Made by a program: the position numbers and the translations under genes
Assembly (NCBI GenBank): GCA_041584055.1
Contig: JBFHER010000077.1
Location: 1 to 14,560, forward strand
Source of the DNA: JBFHER01 sp041584055
GTDB lineage: Bacteria; Bacteroidota; Bacteroidia; Bacteroidales; UBA5342
Direction: 5' to 3'
DNA: 14,560 nt
Notes under the pieces: generated by a model
What the model was told of the DNA's origin: nothing
What the model saw: the letters and a program-made list of their open reading frames with translations, nothing else
The model's database searches: none
Shown: positions 7,458 through 14,560 of the stretch, piece by piece
Numbering within the stretch: position 1 is the first letter of the stretch
Layout of the letters: each line of letters begins with the position of its first letter

Positions 7458-8342
7458 TTAATAGGCATTTCGTTTGTCGTTGCCCCACATCAGTTTGGTG
7501 CGCAGGGTTTCGTAAAAATTCTGGTTCTTCAACTGAACAATCGGAAGTTTAAAATCTGCCTTCCGAATTGTTAATTCCTGTTCTGTTGGAATGGATGTTG
7601 AACGGGAATCCACAGAAACAAGAAAATTTGGGGAGCGGCTTTCTACTTTTAGTGTGAGCAGACCATCATCAGGCAAAACAATGGGCCTTACGGTTAAACT
7701 GTGTGGCGCAATTGGAGTGATTACGATGCTCGAAGATCCGGGATATACAATCGGACCACCTGCACTCATGTTGTAGGCTGTAGATCCCGTTGGTGTGGAA
7801 ATAATCAATCCGTCTGCCCAATATGAATTGAGAAATTCATCGTTCATGTAAACATGGATGATTATCAAGGATGAAGTATCCCTCCTCAAAATCGCAATTT
7901 CATTCAGCGCATATTGGCATTCTTGAAATTGATTGCATGAATTTTCAAGATGTAGCAAGGCCCGTTTTTCGATGCGATGGTTATTCATTGCCAGTTCATT
8001 TAGCAGATTACTCATTTCATCTGCAGGCACATCCGCCAGAAAACCCAAACGGCCAGTGTTAACACCCGCAATCGGAATTGAATTCGAGCCTATCATTCTT
8101 GCAGTTCGTAAAAATGTGCCATCCCCACCGATGCTTATGATGAAGTCAGGGAAATCATGCTCCGTTAACTGATCAAACAAAGTTATCTCGCCAGGGAAAT
8201 GAAATCCCTGATCTTTAAGTTGATCGTGAAGTGGCGCGAATATTGATAACTGAATGTCCAGTTCTTCTGCGCGTTGACAAAAGGTTTTGAATGCCTCCAG
8301 TTTGTCGTCCTTTATTTCTCTCCCAAATAATGCAATCTTCAT
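7458..8342 (-). CDS. nadK: NAD kinase
   Basis: Phosphorylates NAD to NADP using ATP or polyphosphate; cytosolic and the only known route to NADP in most bacteria. The 294-residue length is typical. Diagnostic motifs are GGDGTFLRTAR at residues 72-82 (the catalytic Asp is Asp74), NTGRLGFLAD at 95-104, the NE pair at 147-148 in YALNEIAI, and TPTGSTAYNMSAGGP at 183-197. All are intact, so the enzyme should be active. It is the first gene of a leftward nadK-fmt pair, and its stop codon (7458-7460) lies inside the longest possible reading of fmt. A promoter candidate (TACCTTTG, complement of 8360-8367) lies about 17 bases before the ATG, implying a very short leader. Confidence 0.97.
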   Translation of the reverse strand: MKIALFGREIKDDKLEAFKTFCQRAEELDIQLSIFAPLHDQLKDQGFHFPGEITLFDQLTEHDFPDFIISIGGDGTFLRTARMIGSNSIPIAGVNTGRLGFLADVPADEMSNLLNELAMNNHRIEKRALLHLENSCNQFQECQYALNEIAILRRDTSSLIIIHVYMNDEFLNSYWADGLIISTPTGSTAYNMSAGGPIVYPGSSSIVITPIAPHSLTVRPIVLPDDGLLTLKVESRSPNFLVSVDSRSTSIPTEQELTIRKADFKLPIVQLKNQNFYETLRTKLMWGNDKRNAY

Positions 8343-8359
8343 GTTGATTGTGTTTCATA

Positions 8360-8387
8360 CAAAGGTAAGAATTTGTACGTATTACAA
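8360..8387 (-). promoter_or_regulatory. Candidate nadK promoter (Bacteroidota -33/-7 type)
   Basis: On the minus strand, TACCTTTG (complement of 8360-8367) is a perfect match to TAnnTTTG. A TTG (complement of 8385-8387) lies 17 bases upstream of it, within the 17-23 base spacing described for flavobacterial promoters. The leader to the nadK ATG would be about 10 bases. Confidence 0.5.
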
Positions 8388-8449
8388 TCCGGAATTAACA
8401 TTGGAACGAAAAAAATAGCATCAAATCATAAAATATAGAATAAAAACAC

Positions 8450-8480
8450 TTGGAATTAACAAATAATTTACATATGTTTG
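8450..8480 (+). promoter_or_regulatory. Candidate promoter for the T9SS surface protein
   Basis: TTG at 8450-8452, a 20-base spacer, then TATGTTTG at 8473-8480 matches the Bacteroidota TTG / TAnnTTTG promoter pattern. Transcription would begin near 8486-8488, about 30 bases before the TTG start codon at 8516. The surrounding 8343-8515 region is AT-rich and has no other gene. Confidence 0.55.
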
Positions 8481-8515
8481 TTCTCTAAAAACTTACTTAA
8501 CAAAAATTATATCTT

Positions 8516-11209
8516 TTGTTGTCAAATAAGAAACATATCAAATGGATGATCGGATGGATGCTCTTTGCATTTGGATTTTGCATCGATGCGATTGCCTATT
8601 CACCCGAGGGAAGCCTGGTGCTTACTGCTGGAGGATATGTTTCTGTTGATTCGTTGCCTGGTTCAGATCAAAGCATCTCTGTGGAGGCCTGGGTGTATAG
8701 TGAGTCCTGGACGAATGCCGCTGATGGGACAATTTTGTCACTAAATTCAGGTGATACCTGGGAAATTCTTGTACTGGATAAGCACTTGAATTTAAAAGTT
8801 GTAATGCAAAGTGGAACTTGTGTTCTGCAGCATTCTCTAATGGAAATGCCAGCGGGTTGGCATCATTTGTTGTTTTCGATGGATGATAAATACATTCGCT
8901 TTTATGTGGATGGTGCGCAGCGTGATTATTTTTATTCTGCAGCAGGTTTTGATGTGATTACTGCCGGATCCGGCTTATTGAATGTTGGATGTAAAACCAA
9001 CAATGCAGGTGTGATCTCTTCCGGATGGGATGGAAAATTGGATGAAGTTCGTTGCTGGAGTAAGGCTTTGTCATCATCAGAAATCACTCAGAACATGCAT
9101 CACACGTTTCAAAGTGGTAATTTGTCTGCAATTGAAAGTCTGATATTTGTTGCCGGTTTTGATGATATTTCATTTACAGCTCTTAAGGGCACTGATCTGT
9201 CTCCGATAAGTTTAAGTTCAAGGTTGAATTGTTCTATTGAAGAAAAATCTGCGGTTGTTGGTTCCTTAAGAAATGATTATGCCTTTGATGCAGAGGGGTA
9301 TTGGAGTCTATATGGTGCCGGAATTTATTCTGAATCTTCTGCCGGAATGCATCTTGCCATTACGAATGGGAACTTGCTCGAACTTGATGAATCCATTGTG
9401 TACGGGCAAAATGGTAAAATGGGCATTGCACATGCAACAGAATATGCAGATCTTGATTTTATCGCAAGAAAAATATGGTTTTTGCAAAAGGATTGTGATT
9501 ACGAATCTTTTATGTTTCGTTTTGATATGAGTGATGCCGAAGCCATTGGCATTTTGGATGAATGCCTTTCCTATAACAATTACAAACTTTTGTTTAAAAA
9601 GGAAAGTGAAGATACCTTCGAAATTATTTCTGAGGCCTATATGCTTGATGGGGATAACCTGTATTTTAAAGATGTTCAGGCAAAGGACGGTTTTTATACC
9701 CTTGGTCGTGACAATGAGTTGCCTGCAGTGAAAACAGATGCACTGACGGACATAGGCAGTAATATTGCAACAGGAGGCGGAGAAGTAATGTGTGATGGCG
9801 GCACCCCTGTATCTAAATATGGATTGTGTTGGTCATTGAGTTCTTTTCCAACCATCGCTGACTCCATGTCAATGATTGGAAATGGACTTGGCGAGTTTAC
9901 AACACAAATTGAAAATCTGGTACCGGGCTGCACCTATTACGTACGTGCCTATGCAATTAATCAGGAAGGTGTGGCTTATGGTGATGAAATGATTATCAGA
10001 ACAAATAAACTCAATCAATCTGTTGTTTTTCCATCCATCGATCCTAAGCCCTTTGGCAGCGAAACATTTGATCCCGGGGCCTATGCTAGCTCAGGTTTGC
10101 CAATTCACTACAGAAGTTCAAATGAGGCGGTTGCAAGGATTATTGATGGAATGATACAAATAACCGGCGTTGGTTCAACTGCCATTTGGGCCGATCAGCC
10201 TGGAAATATTTCATATAATCCAAGCGCGTTTAGAAAGGCAACATTGACCGTTACTAAATCAGGACAACAAATTATAGGTGCTAAGGATATTAGTCTTACC
10301 TATGGAGATACCTTGTTTTTAAATGAAATAAAGGCAAGTTCAGGTCTTCCTCTGACGATTGATATCACTGATTCAACATTGTTTAAGTTCACAGAAAACG
10401 CCATTGTGGCCGCTAAAATTGGTGAAACAACCTGCAGTGTTGTACAGCCGGGAAATGCAAACTACCTCGCATCATCTGAAGTATTTTTTAATATTGCCAT
10501 TCAAAAGAAAGACCTGCGCATTTCTTTTATTTGTGACACAATTGTTTATGACGGAAAGGAGAAAAATGCACTGGCAATATGCGATCAGGACAGCCTGAAA
10601 GTGATTGTAACATATAACGAGTGCTTTGAAGCGCCTGTAATGGCTGGGACATACAAGGTAAGGGCCATGATTGATGATGACTACTTTGCCGGTGCAGATA
10701 GCATTATTTTGTTAATAGAGAAAGCAGAACCAATTATTTTTAACTGGCCAACAGCAAACGAAATATTCGAAGGACAGGCGCTTTCTGCCTCAACATTGTT
10801 CGACGGTAACGCAAATGTTCCCGGTCAGTTTATGTTTAGAAATAATGATCTTGTTCCTTCTTTTTCAGGTGAAGATGTAAATGTGGTTTTCTATCCTGAG
10901 GATACCTTAAATTACATGGAGACCAGCGCATTGATTCCTGTTTATTTCGGGATTGTAACCAGGAATGAGAATTTGAAATCAAATGACTTAAAAATATATC
11001 CTTCCGTTGGGAATGGACAGCTTAGCATTGAGGCGGGCGACCAGGAATGGTCATACAAAGTATTTAGTCTCTCCGGAAGTTTGTTGTACCAGATGTCGGG
11101 AGTTAAAGGAAAATCACAACATAATTTATCTTTTTTGGGAAAAGGGATCTTCACCATCGTTGGTGAATGTGGAGATGAGTGTGTTGTAAGGAGAATATCA
11201 ATAATGTAA
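8516..11209 (+). CDS. T9SS-exported surface protein: LamG-like lectin domain, Ig/MBG-like repeats, type A sorting domain
   Basis: An 897-residue secreted protein of unknown specific role. The N-terminus is a signal peptide: a basic NKKHIK stretch, then a hydrophobic segment to about residue 28. The start is TTG at 8516; the first in-frame ATG (8546) would remove the basic region, and an in-frame TAA at 8498 blocks anything longer. Domains: a LamG/concanavalin-like jelly roll at about 35-190 (VEAWVYSESW, GWHHLLFSMDD, YVDG, DGKLDEVRCWSKALS); a beta-rich region at 250-400 ending DGFYTLG, common in Bacteroidota cell-surface proteins; a fibronectin-like unit at about 404-497 (GLGEFTTQIENLVPGCTYYV); two ~80-residue Ig-like repeats at about 500-578 and 583-662 (ASSGLP, QPGN.Y); an MBG-type unit at about 664-737; a further Ig-like unit at 738-812; and a T9SS type A sorting tail at 823-897 (IYPSVGNG, then SLSG and GKGIF). 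It is likely an adhesin or carbohydrate-binding surface protein, with no catalytic domain seen. No terminator separates it from the next ORF. Confidence 0.93.
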   Translation: MLSNKKHIKWMIGWMLFAFGFCIDAIAYSPEGSLVLTAGGYVSVDSLPGSDQSISVEAWVYSESWTNAADGTILSLNSGDTWEILVLDKHLNLKVVMQSGTCVLQHSLMEMPAGWHHLLFSMDDKYIRFYVDGAQRDYFYSAAGFDVITAGSGLLNVGCKTNNAGVISSGWDGKLDEVRCWSKALSSSEITQNMHHTFQSGNLSAIESLIFVAGFDDISFTALKGTDLSPISLSSRLNCSIEEKSAVVGSLRNDYAFDAEGYWSLYGAGIYSESSAGMHLAITNGNLLELDESIVYGQNGKMGIAHATEYADLDFIARKIWFLQKDCDYESFMFRFDMSDAEAIGILDECLSYNNYKLLFKKESEDTFEIISEAYMLDGDNLYFKDVQAKDGFYTLGRDNELPAVKTDALTDIGSNIATGGGEVMCDGGTPVSKYGLCWSLSSFPTIADSMSMIGNGLGEFTTQIENLVPGCTYYVRAYAINQEGVAYGDEMIIRTNKLNQSVVFPSIDPKPFGSETFDPGAYASSGLPIHYRSSNEAVARIIDGMIQITGVGSTAIWADQPGNISYNPSAFRKATLTVTKSGQQIIGAKDISLTYGDTLFLNEIKASSGLPLTIDITDSTLFKFTENAIVAAKIGETTCSVVQPGNANYLASSEVFFNIAIQKKDLRISFICDTIVYDGKEKNALAICDQDSLKVIVTYNECFEAPVMAGTYKVRAMIDDDYFAGADSIILLIEKAEPIIFNWPTANEIFEGQALSASTLFDGNANVPGQFMFRNNDLVPSFSGEDVNVVFYPEDTLNYMETSALIPVYFGIVTRNENLKSNDLKIYPSVGNGQLSIEAGDQEWSYKVFSLSGSLLYQMSGVKGKSQHNLSFLGKGIFTIVGECGDECVVRRISIM

Positions 11210-11236
11210 ACGATTGTCTAATTAATACAGAAACAA

Positions 11237-11473
11237 ATGGGCGATGTGAATTTATACCAGGAAAAAGGGAGCCAGGAAATAAAACTGGAACTGCCCCAGG
11301 GTGAGCGGGTGTTTGTGGACTTGCTGGATACCTTCGGGAACGTGCTGATACATTTAAAGGATGTGAGCAACCACTGTTCGATTTGCATGAGTAAGTTTAG
11401 CAGTGGAATATACATGGTAATGGTATCCTCTGAATACGGAGGAATAAAAATAAAGAAAGTAATCAAACCTTGA
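11237..11473 (+). CDS. Orphan T9SS type A sorting-domain-like ORF (possible gene remnant)
   Basis: This 78-codon ORF contains essentially only a T9SS C-terminal sorting domain. It has an entry segment (VNLYQEKGSQEIKLEL), a central VDLLDTFGNVL strand pair, then MSKFSSGIYMVMV and the basic end KIKKVIKP, the pattern seen at the ends of many Bacteroidota exported proteins. It lines up with the tail of the preceding gene in layout (IY/LY, SG/FG, GKGIF/SSGIY), but few residues are identical, so it is not a recent copy. It has no signal peptide and no cargo, so it could not be exported alone. It is in the same frame as the 897-residue gene, separated by 27 bases containing a second stop (TAA at 11219-11221). 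The terminator lies after this ORF, so both are probably on one transcript. It may be a decayed 3' end of a lost gene, an ancestral tail cut off by an upstream stop, or a real small gene. No Shine-Dalgarno site is seen. Confidence 0.6.
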   Translation: MGDVNLYQEKGSQEIKLELPQGERVFVDLLDTFGNVLIHLKDVSNHCSICMSKFSSGIYMVMVSSEYGGIKIKKVIKP

Positions 11474-11497
11474 TTATTTTCAGTGGTCAACAAACAT

Positions 11498-11537
11498 AAA
11501 AAGGGATGCCTTAAGCGTAGGGATATCCCTTTTTTTA
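11498..11537 (+). terminator. Rho-independent terminator after the orphan sorting-domain ORF
   Basis: AAAAAGGGAT (11498-11507) pairs perfectly with ATCCCTTTTT (11525-11534) across a 17-base loop and is followed by more T residues to 11537. An A-run precedes the stem, so it may also work on the other strand. It ends the transcript covering the T9SS protein and the orphan ORF. Confidence 0.85.
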
Positions 11538-11859
11538 TTTCACTGTTACGCTTATGTTCACTTTTTCTTTACCCAAATCAAACAATTTCAGTACCCCATA
11601 ATTTACTTTCGATTATGTAATGACGGGCCAATTTAAAATGATTTTACTTCCTTCTCATTTACAATCAAATTCAGATCTGATATATGAACATTTTTTTTAT
11701 GAACAATGCACATGATTTAAGAAGCATTTTAAGCGTTGACAGGAAGGAGATCCTTTAAAGGCTATCATTAAAGCATATATCCCAGGCTAATTAGTTCATA
11801 ATTACCAAACTTTGATTAATTTTGCCATCCAAAATTTCACAGTGATTTTATAGCTTATC
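11538..11859. other. Gene-free region upstream of leuS
   Basis: The intergenic stretch between the terminator and leuS is AT-rich. I see no convincing gene, tRNA or T-box-like leader. It holds a 10-base palindrome CCTTTAAAGG (11752-11761), a short direct repeat TATGAACA (11683-11690 and 11698-11705), and a purine-rich AGGAAGGAG (11741-11749) that precedes no usable start codon. The only promoter-like element is at 11817-11824. Confidence 0.6.
11817..11824 (+). promoter_or_regulatory. Candidate -7 element for leuS
   Basis: TAATTTTG matches the Bacteroidota TAnnTTTG -7 consensus and would give a leader of about 30 bases before the leuS ATG. No good TTG is found 17-23 bases upstream, so this is a partial match. 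Confidence 0.35.
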
Positions 11860-14508
11860 ATGGAATACAAATTTACGGATATTGAGAAGAAGTGGCAGGA
11901 CTTCTGGGAAGAAAACAAAACGTTTAAAACAGGCAACGACTTTTCAAAGGAGAAGTATTACATCCTTGATATGTTTCCTTATCCATCCGGTGCCGGATTG
12001 CATGTTGGTCATCCAGAGGGATATACCGCCACTGACATCATTTCACGATTCAAGCGAATGAAGGGTTTCAACGTGCTTCATCCTATGGGATGGGATGCGT
12101 TTGGTTTACCTGCGGAACAATATGCCATACAGACCGGGACACATCCCTCATTAACTACAAAAAAGAATTGCGATAATTTCCGCCGTCAGATAAAAGCTCT
12201 GGGTTTAAGCTATGACTGGGATCGTGAAATAAACACAACCGATCCAAAATATTTTAAATGGACTCAATGGATTTTTTCACAATTGTACAATACCTGGTTT
12301 GATGAGAAATTACAAAAAGGACGTCCTATTGCCGAACTGGAGATCCCTGCTGAACTAAATGAAGCAGAAGCAAAAAAGTACATCGAAGACAAGCGTTTGG
12401 CATACTACGACAATGCACAGGTATGGTATTGTAACCATTGTAAAACGGTTTGTGCAAACGAAGAGGTGCTGAATGATGGATCACACGAAAAATGCGGAAC
12501 CCATGAGGTGGAGCGCAAAAACCTGAAGCAATGGATGCTGCGCATTGCGCATTATGGGGAGAGATTGTTGTCGGGACTGGAAGGCCTGGACTGGCCGGAA
12601 GGCGTGAAGGACATGCAAAAGAACTGGATTGGAAAATCAAAAGGAGCAGAAGTTGACTTTGCCCTTGAAGGTTTGGATGAGAAGCTCAGGGTATATACCA
12701 CCCGACCAGATACATTGTTTGGGGCAACGTACATGGTGATTGCGCCGGAGCATCCGCTGTTGAATAAGATTGTGACTGAGGAATATAGAGCTGAGGTGGC
12801 TGCTTATTTAAAGGAGGCAGCATTAAAATCTGATTTGGACAGGACAGAACTGGCAAAAGAGAAGACTGGAATTTATTCTGGTCGGAATGCAACGAATCCA
12901 CTCACCGGAGAAAAGATTCCGGTATGGGTTGCTGATTATGTTTTGATGGGGTATGGTACAGGTGCAATTATGGCGGTGCCAGCGCACGACACCCGTGACT
13001 TTGAGTTTGCCAAAAAGTTCGATATCCCGGTGGTTTGTATTTTGGACCCGGGAGAAGAAGCTGAAGACAGGGCCAGTGTGTTGGCAGGGAATGCATGCTG
13101 GACTGAAGACGGGGCATATATTAATTCTGAAAATGCAGCTTTGGGTTTAAATATCAATGGCATGGATAAAGCCAGTGGGATTAAAACCGTGAATGACTGG
13201 TTGGAGAAACAGGGGCTGGGTAAGGAAACTACAAACTTTAAACTACGTGACTGGTTGTTCAGTCGTCAACGGTATTGGGGTGAACCGTTCCCTGTTATTC
13301 ATTGGGAAGATGGTGAGACAACCGTACTTGAAGCAGATGAGTTACCCCTCGAATTGCCTGAGGTAGAGAATTATTTGCCGGGCGATGGCGGGGAGTCTCC
13401 TCTGGCAAATGCCGGTGATTGGCTGAATGTCGTTGATGGAAATGGGCGCAAAGGGCGTCGTGAAACAAATACAATGCCGCAGTGGGCCGGGTCTTGTTGG
13501 TACTACCTGCGTTACATTGATCCTGACAATGATGAAGCGCCTTTTGATAAAGCATTGGAGAATTACTGGATGCCGGTTGATTTATATGTGGGCGGGGCCG
13601 AGCATGCCGTACTGCATCTGTTGTACAGTCGTTTCTGGCACAAAGTGTTGTACGATCTGGGTGTTGTCTCAACGGATGAACCCTATAAGAAACTCTTTAA
13701 TCAGGGAATGATTCTGGCATTCGCCTATGAAACCAAAGCAGGATCCAAGGTGACAAGTGATCTGGTTGAGGAAAAAGATGGCCGGTACTTTCATACGGAA
13801 ACCGGGGAAGAGCTGTTTCAGATTGTGGCCAAGATGTCAAAATCATTGAAAAACGTTGTGAATCCGGATGATGTGACCGCAAATTATGGGGCAGATAGTC
13901 TGCGCCTTTATGAAATGTTTCTGGGACCTCTGGATGCCACAAAGCCATGGGCTGAAAATGGCGTGAAGGGTGTTTATAACTTTCTTGGCAGGGTGTATCG
14001 ATTTTTTGCAGATACAGGGAATGTGTTCGAAGGGGAGGACGATAAGGTCATTTTAAAGGTGCTTCATCAATCCATTAAAAAGGTTGCTTTTGATATTGAA
14101 CATCTTAAATTTAATACAGCAATCTCCCAGTTGATGGTTTTTACAAATGCCGCAATAAAGAAAGGAAAGGTAAGCAAAGATACGGCCAGAAAATTTGCTT
14201 TGATTTTGTCTCCTTTTGCACCTCACCTGGGAGAAGAGTTGTGGGAATTATATGGCAATGGACAATCATTGGCATATGAAACATGGCCTGAAGTGGATGA
14301 ATCAGTTTTGACTGAGGATACTTTTGAATATCCGGTTTCATTCAATGGGAAAATGCGATTTAAATTGGAAATGCCTGTAGATGCTACAAAGGAAGCGATT
14401 GAAAAGGCTGCAACAGAACACGAAAAATCGCAACGTTGGCTAGAAGGAGTGCAAATAGTAAAAATCATCGTGGTTCCAAAAAAGATCGTAAATATTGTTG
14501 TGAGATAA
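11860..14508 (+). CDS. leuS: Leucyl-tRNA synthetase
   Basis: Charges tRNA(Leu) with leucine in the cytosol; a class I synthetase of 882 residues (E. coli LeuS is 860). The HIGH-type motif is HVGH at 48-51 within YPSGAGLHVGHPEGY, and KMSKS is at 658-662. The Zn-binding insertion has CNHC at 191-194 with further cysteines at 198 and 212. The CP1 editing domain for removing mischarged tRNA shows TTRPDTLFGATYM from about 280 and GTGAIMAVPAHDTRDFEFA at about 366-384, including the aspartate (about Asp380) expected to bind the amino group of misacylated amino acids. RQRYWGEPFP at about 469-478 and the tRNA-binding anticodon domain (from about 690) complete the order. The ATG gives MEYKFTDIEKKWQDFW, the standard LeuS N-terminus. 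It is transcribed alone, with a terminator directly after. Confidence 0.98.
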   Translation: MEYKFTDIEKKWQDFWEENKTFKTGNDFSKEKYYILDMFPYPSGAGLHVGHPEGYTATDIISRFKRMKGFNVLHPMGWDAFGLPAEQYAIQTGTHPSLTTKKNCDNFRRQIKALGLSYDWDREINTTDPKYFKWTQWIFSQLYNTWFDEKLQKGRPIAELEIPAELNEAEAKKYIEDKRLAYYDNAQVWYCNHCKTVCANEEVLNDGSHEKCGTHEVERKNLKQWMLRIAHYGERLLSGLEGLDWPEGVKDMQKNWIGKSKGAEVDFALEGLDEKLRVYTTRPDTLFGATYMVIAPEHPLLNKIVTEEYRAEVAAYLKEAALKSDLDRTELAKEKTGIYSGRNATNPLTGEKIPVWVADYVLMGYGTGAIMAVPAHDTRDFEFAKKFDIPVVCILDPGEEAEDRASVLAGNACWTEDGAYINSENAALGLNINGMDKASGIKTVNDWLEKQGLGKETTNFKLRDWLFSRQRYWGEPFPVIHWEDGETTVLEADELPLELPEVENYLPGDGGESPLANAGDWLNVVDGNGRKGRRETNTMPQWAGSCWYYLRYIDPDNDEAPFDKALENYWMPVDLYVGGAEHAVLHLLYSRFWHKVLYDLGVVSTDEPYKKLFNQGMILAFAYETKAGSKVTSDLVEEKDGRYFHTETGEELFQIVAKMSKSLKNVVNPDDVTANYGADSLRLYEMFLGPLDATKPWAENGVKGVYNFLGRVYRFFADTGNVFEGEDDKVILKVLHQSIKKVAFDIEHLKFNTAISQLMVFTNAAIKKGKVSKDTARKFALILSPFAPHLGEELWELYGNGQSLAYETWPEVDESVLTEDTFEYPVSFNGKMRFKLEMPVDATKEAIEKAATEHEKSQRWLEGVQIVKIIVVPKKIVNIVVR

Positions 14509-14528
14509 GTAAACATCTGGTAATAGGG

Positions 14529-14553
14529 AAAAGGGGCGAGAGCCTCTTTTTTT
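14529..14553 (+). terminator. Rho-independent terminator of leuS
   Basis: AAAAGGGGC (14529-14537) and GCCTCTTTT (14542-14550) form a 9-base-pair stem with one G-T wobble. It is capped by a GAGA tetraloop of the stable GNRA type and followed by a T-run to 14553. It starts 20 bases after the leuS stop codon. Confidence 0.88.
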
Positions 14554-14560
14554 GTGTTTC

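Noticed and set aside
11218..11493. A 91-codon minus-strand ORF covering the orphan sorting-domain region.
   Set aside because: It lies antisense to a plus-strand ORF with recognisable family sequence; its own translation shows no known motif.
11699..11758. A 19-codon ORF upstream of leuS (three leucine codons, ending at a CCTTTAAAGG palindrome), considered as a leader peptide for attenuation.
   Set aside because: Only three leucine codons and no run of them, no terminator/antiterminator pair before leuS, and the best -7 candidate for leuS lies downstream of it, outside the leuS transcript.
11741..11761. Strong Shine-Dalgarno-like AGGAAGGAG upstream of leuS.
   Set aside because: No ATG, GTG or TTG follows at a usable distance, and other genes in the window do not use such sites.
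13295..13672. A 125-codon minus-strand ORF inside leuS.
   Set aside because: It is antisense to the conserved catalytic core of LeuS, and its sequence is rich in His/Pro/Thr with no recognisable domain.

Overview
The window reads as chromosomal DNA of a Bacteroidota (Bacteroidetes) bacterium. The evidence is a large secreted protein with a type IX secretion (T9SS) C-terminal sorting domain, start sites without Shine-Dalgarno sequences, promoter candidates matching the phylum's TTG / TAnnTTTG pattern, and a DnaE with the PDVDIDF motif and clamp-binding QNSLF. The order or genus cannot be told from this sequence. There are no tRNA or rRNA genes, insertion sequences, phage genes or CRISPR arrays.

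Layout from left to right. Positions 1-5174 hold three leftward genes: dnaE (replicative polymerase), a patatin-like phospholipase 6 bases downstream, and, after about 105 bases, an NADPH-dependent FMN reductase-like gene that runs off the left edge. Positions 5175-5363 are a divergent intergenic region with an 18-base dyad. Positions 5364-6323 encode a secreted glucosaminidase with two LysM repeats. It converges on a leftward pair, nadK then fmt (6485-8342), whose ends abut or overlap. Positions 8343-8515 are a second divergent region, with promoter candidates for nadK and for the next rightward gene.

That gene (8516-11209) starts with TTG and encodes an 897-residue cell-surface protein: LamG-like lectin domain, several Ig-like/MBG-like modules, then a T9SS sorting tail. 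In the same frame, 27 bases after its stop codon, lies a 78-codon ORF (11237-11473) that looks like a second, free-standing T9SS sorting domain with no signal peptide or cargo. A clear Rho-independent terminator follows that ORF, not the big gene. After a 386-base gene-free stretch comes leuS (11860-14508) with its own terminator at the right edge.

Most of the window is ordinary housekeeping: replication, NADP supply, initiator tRNA formylation, leucyl-tRNA charging and wall hydrolysis. I do not see an obvious undescribed multi-gene system. The most unusual element is the orphan sorting domain directly behind a gene that already has one. Smaller points are the TTG start, the 10-codon duplication in dnaE, the dnaE-patatin coupling and the dyad upstream of the glucosaminidase gene.
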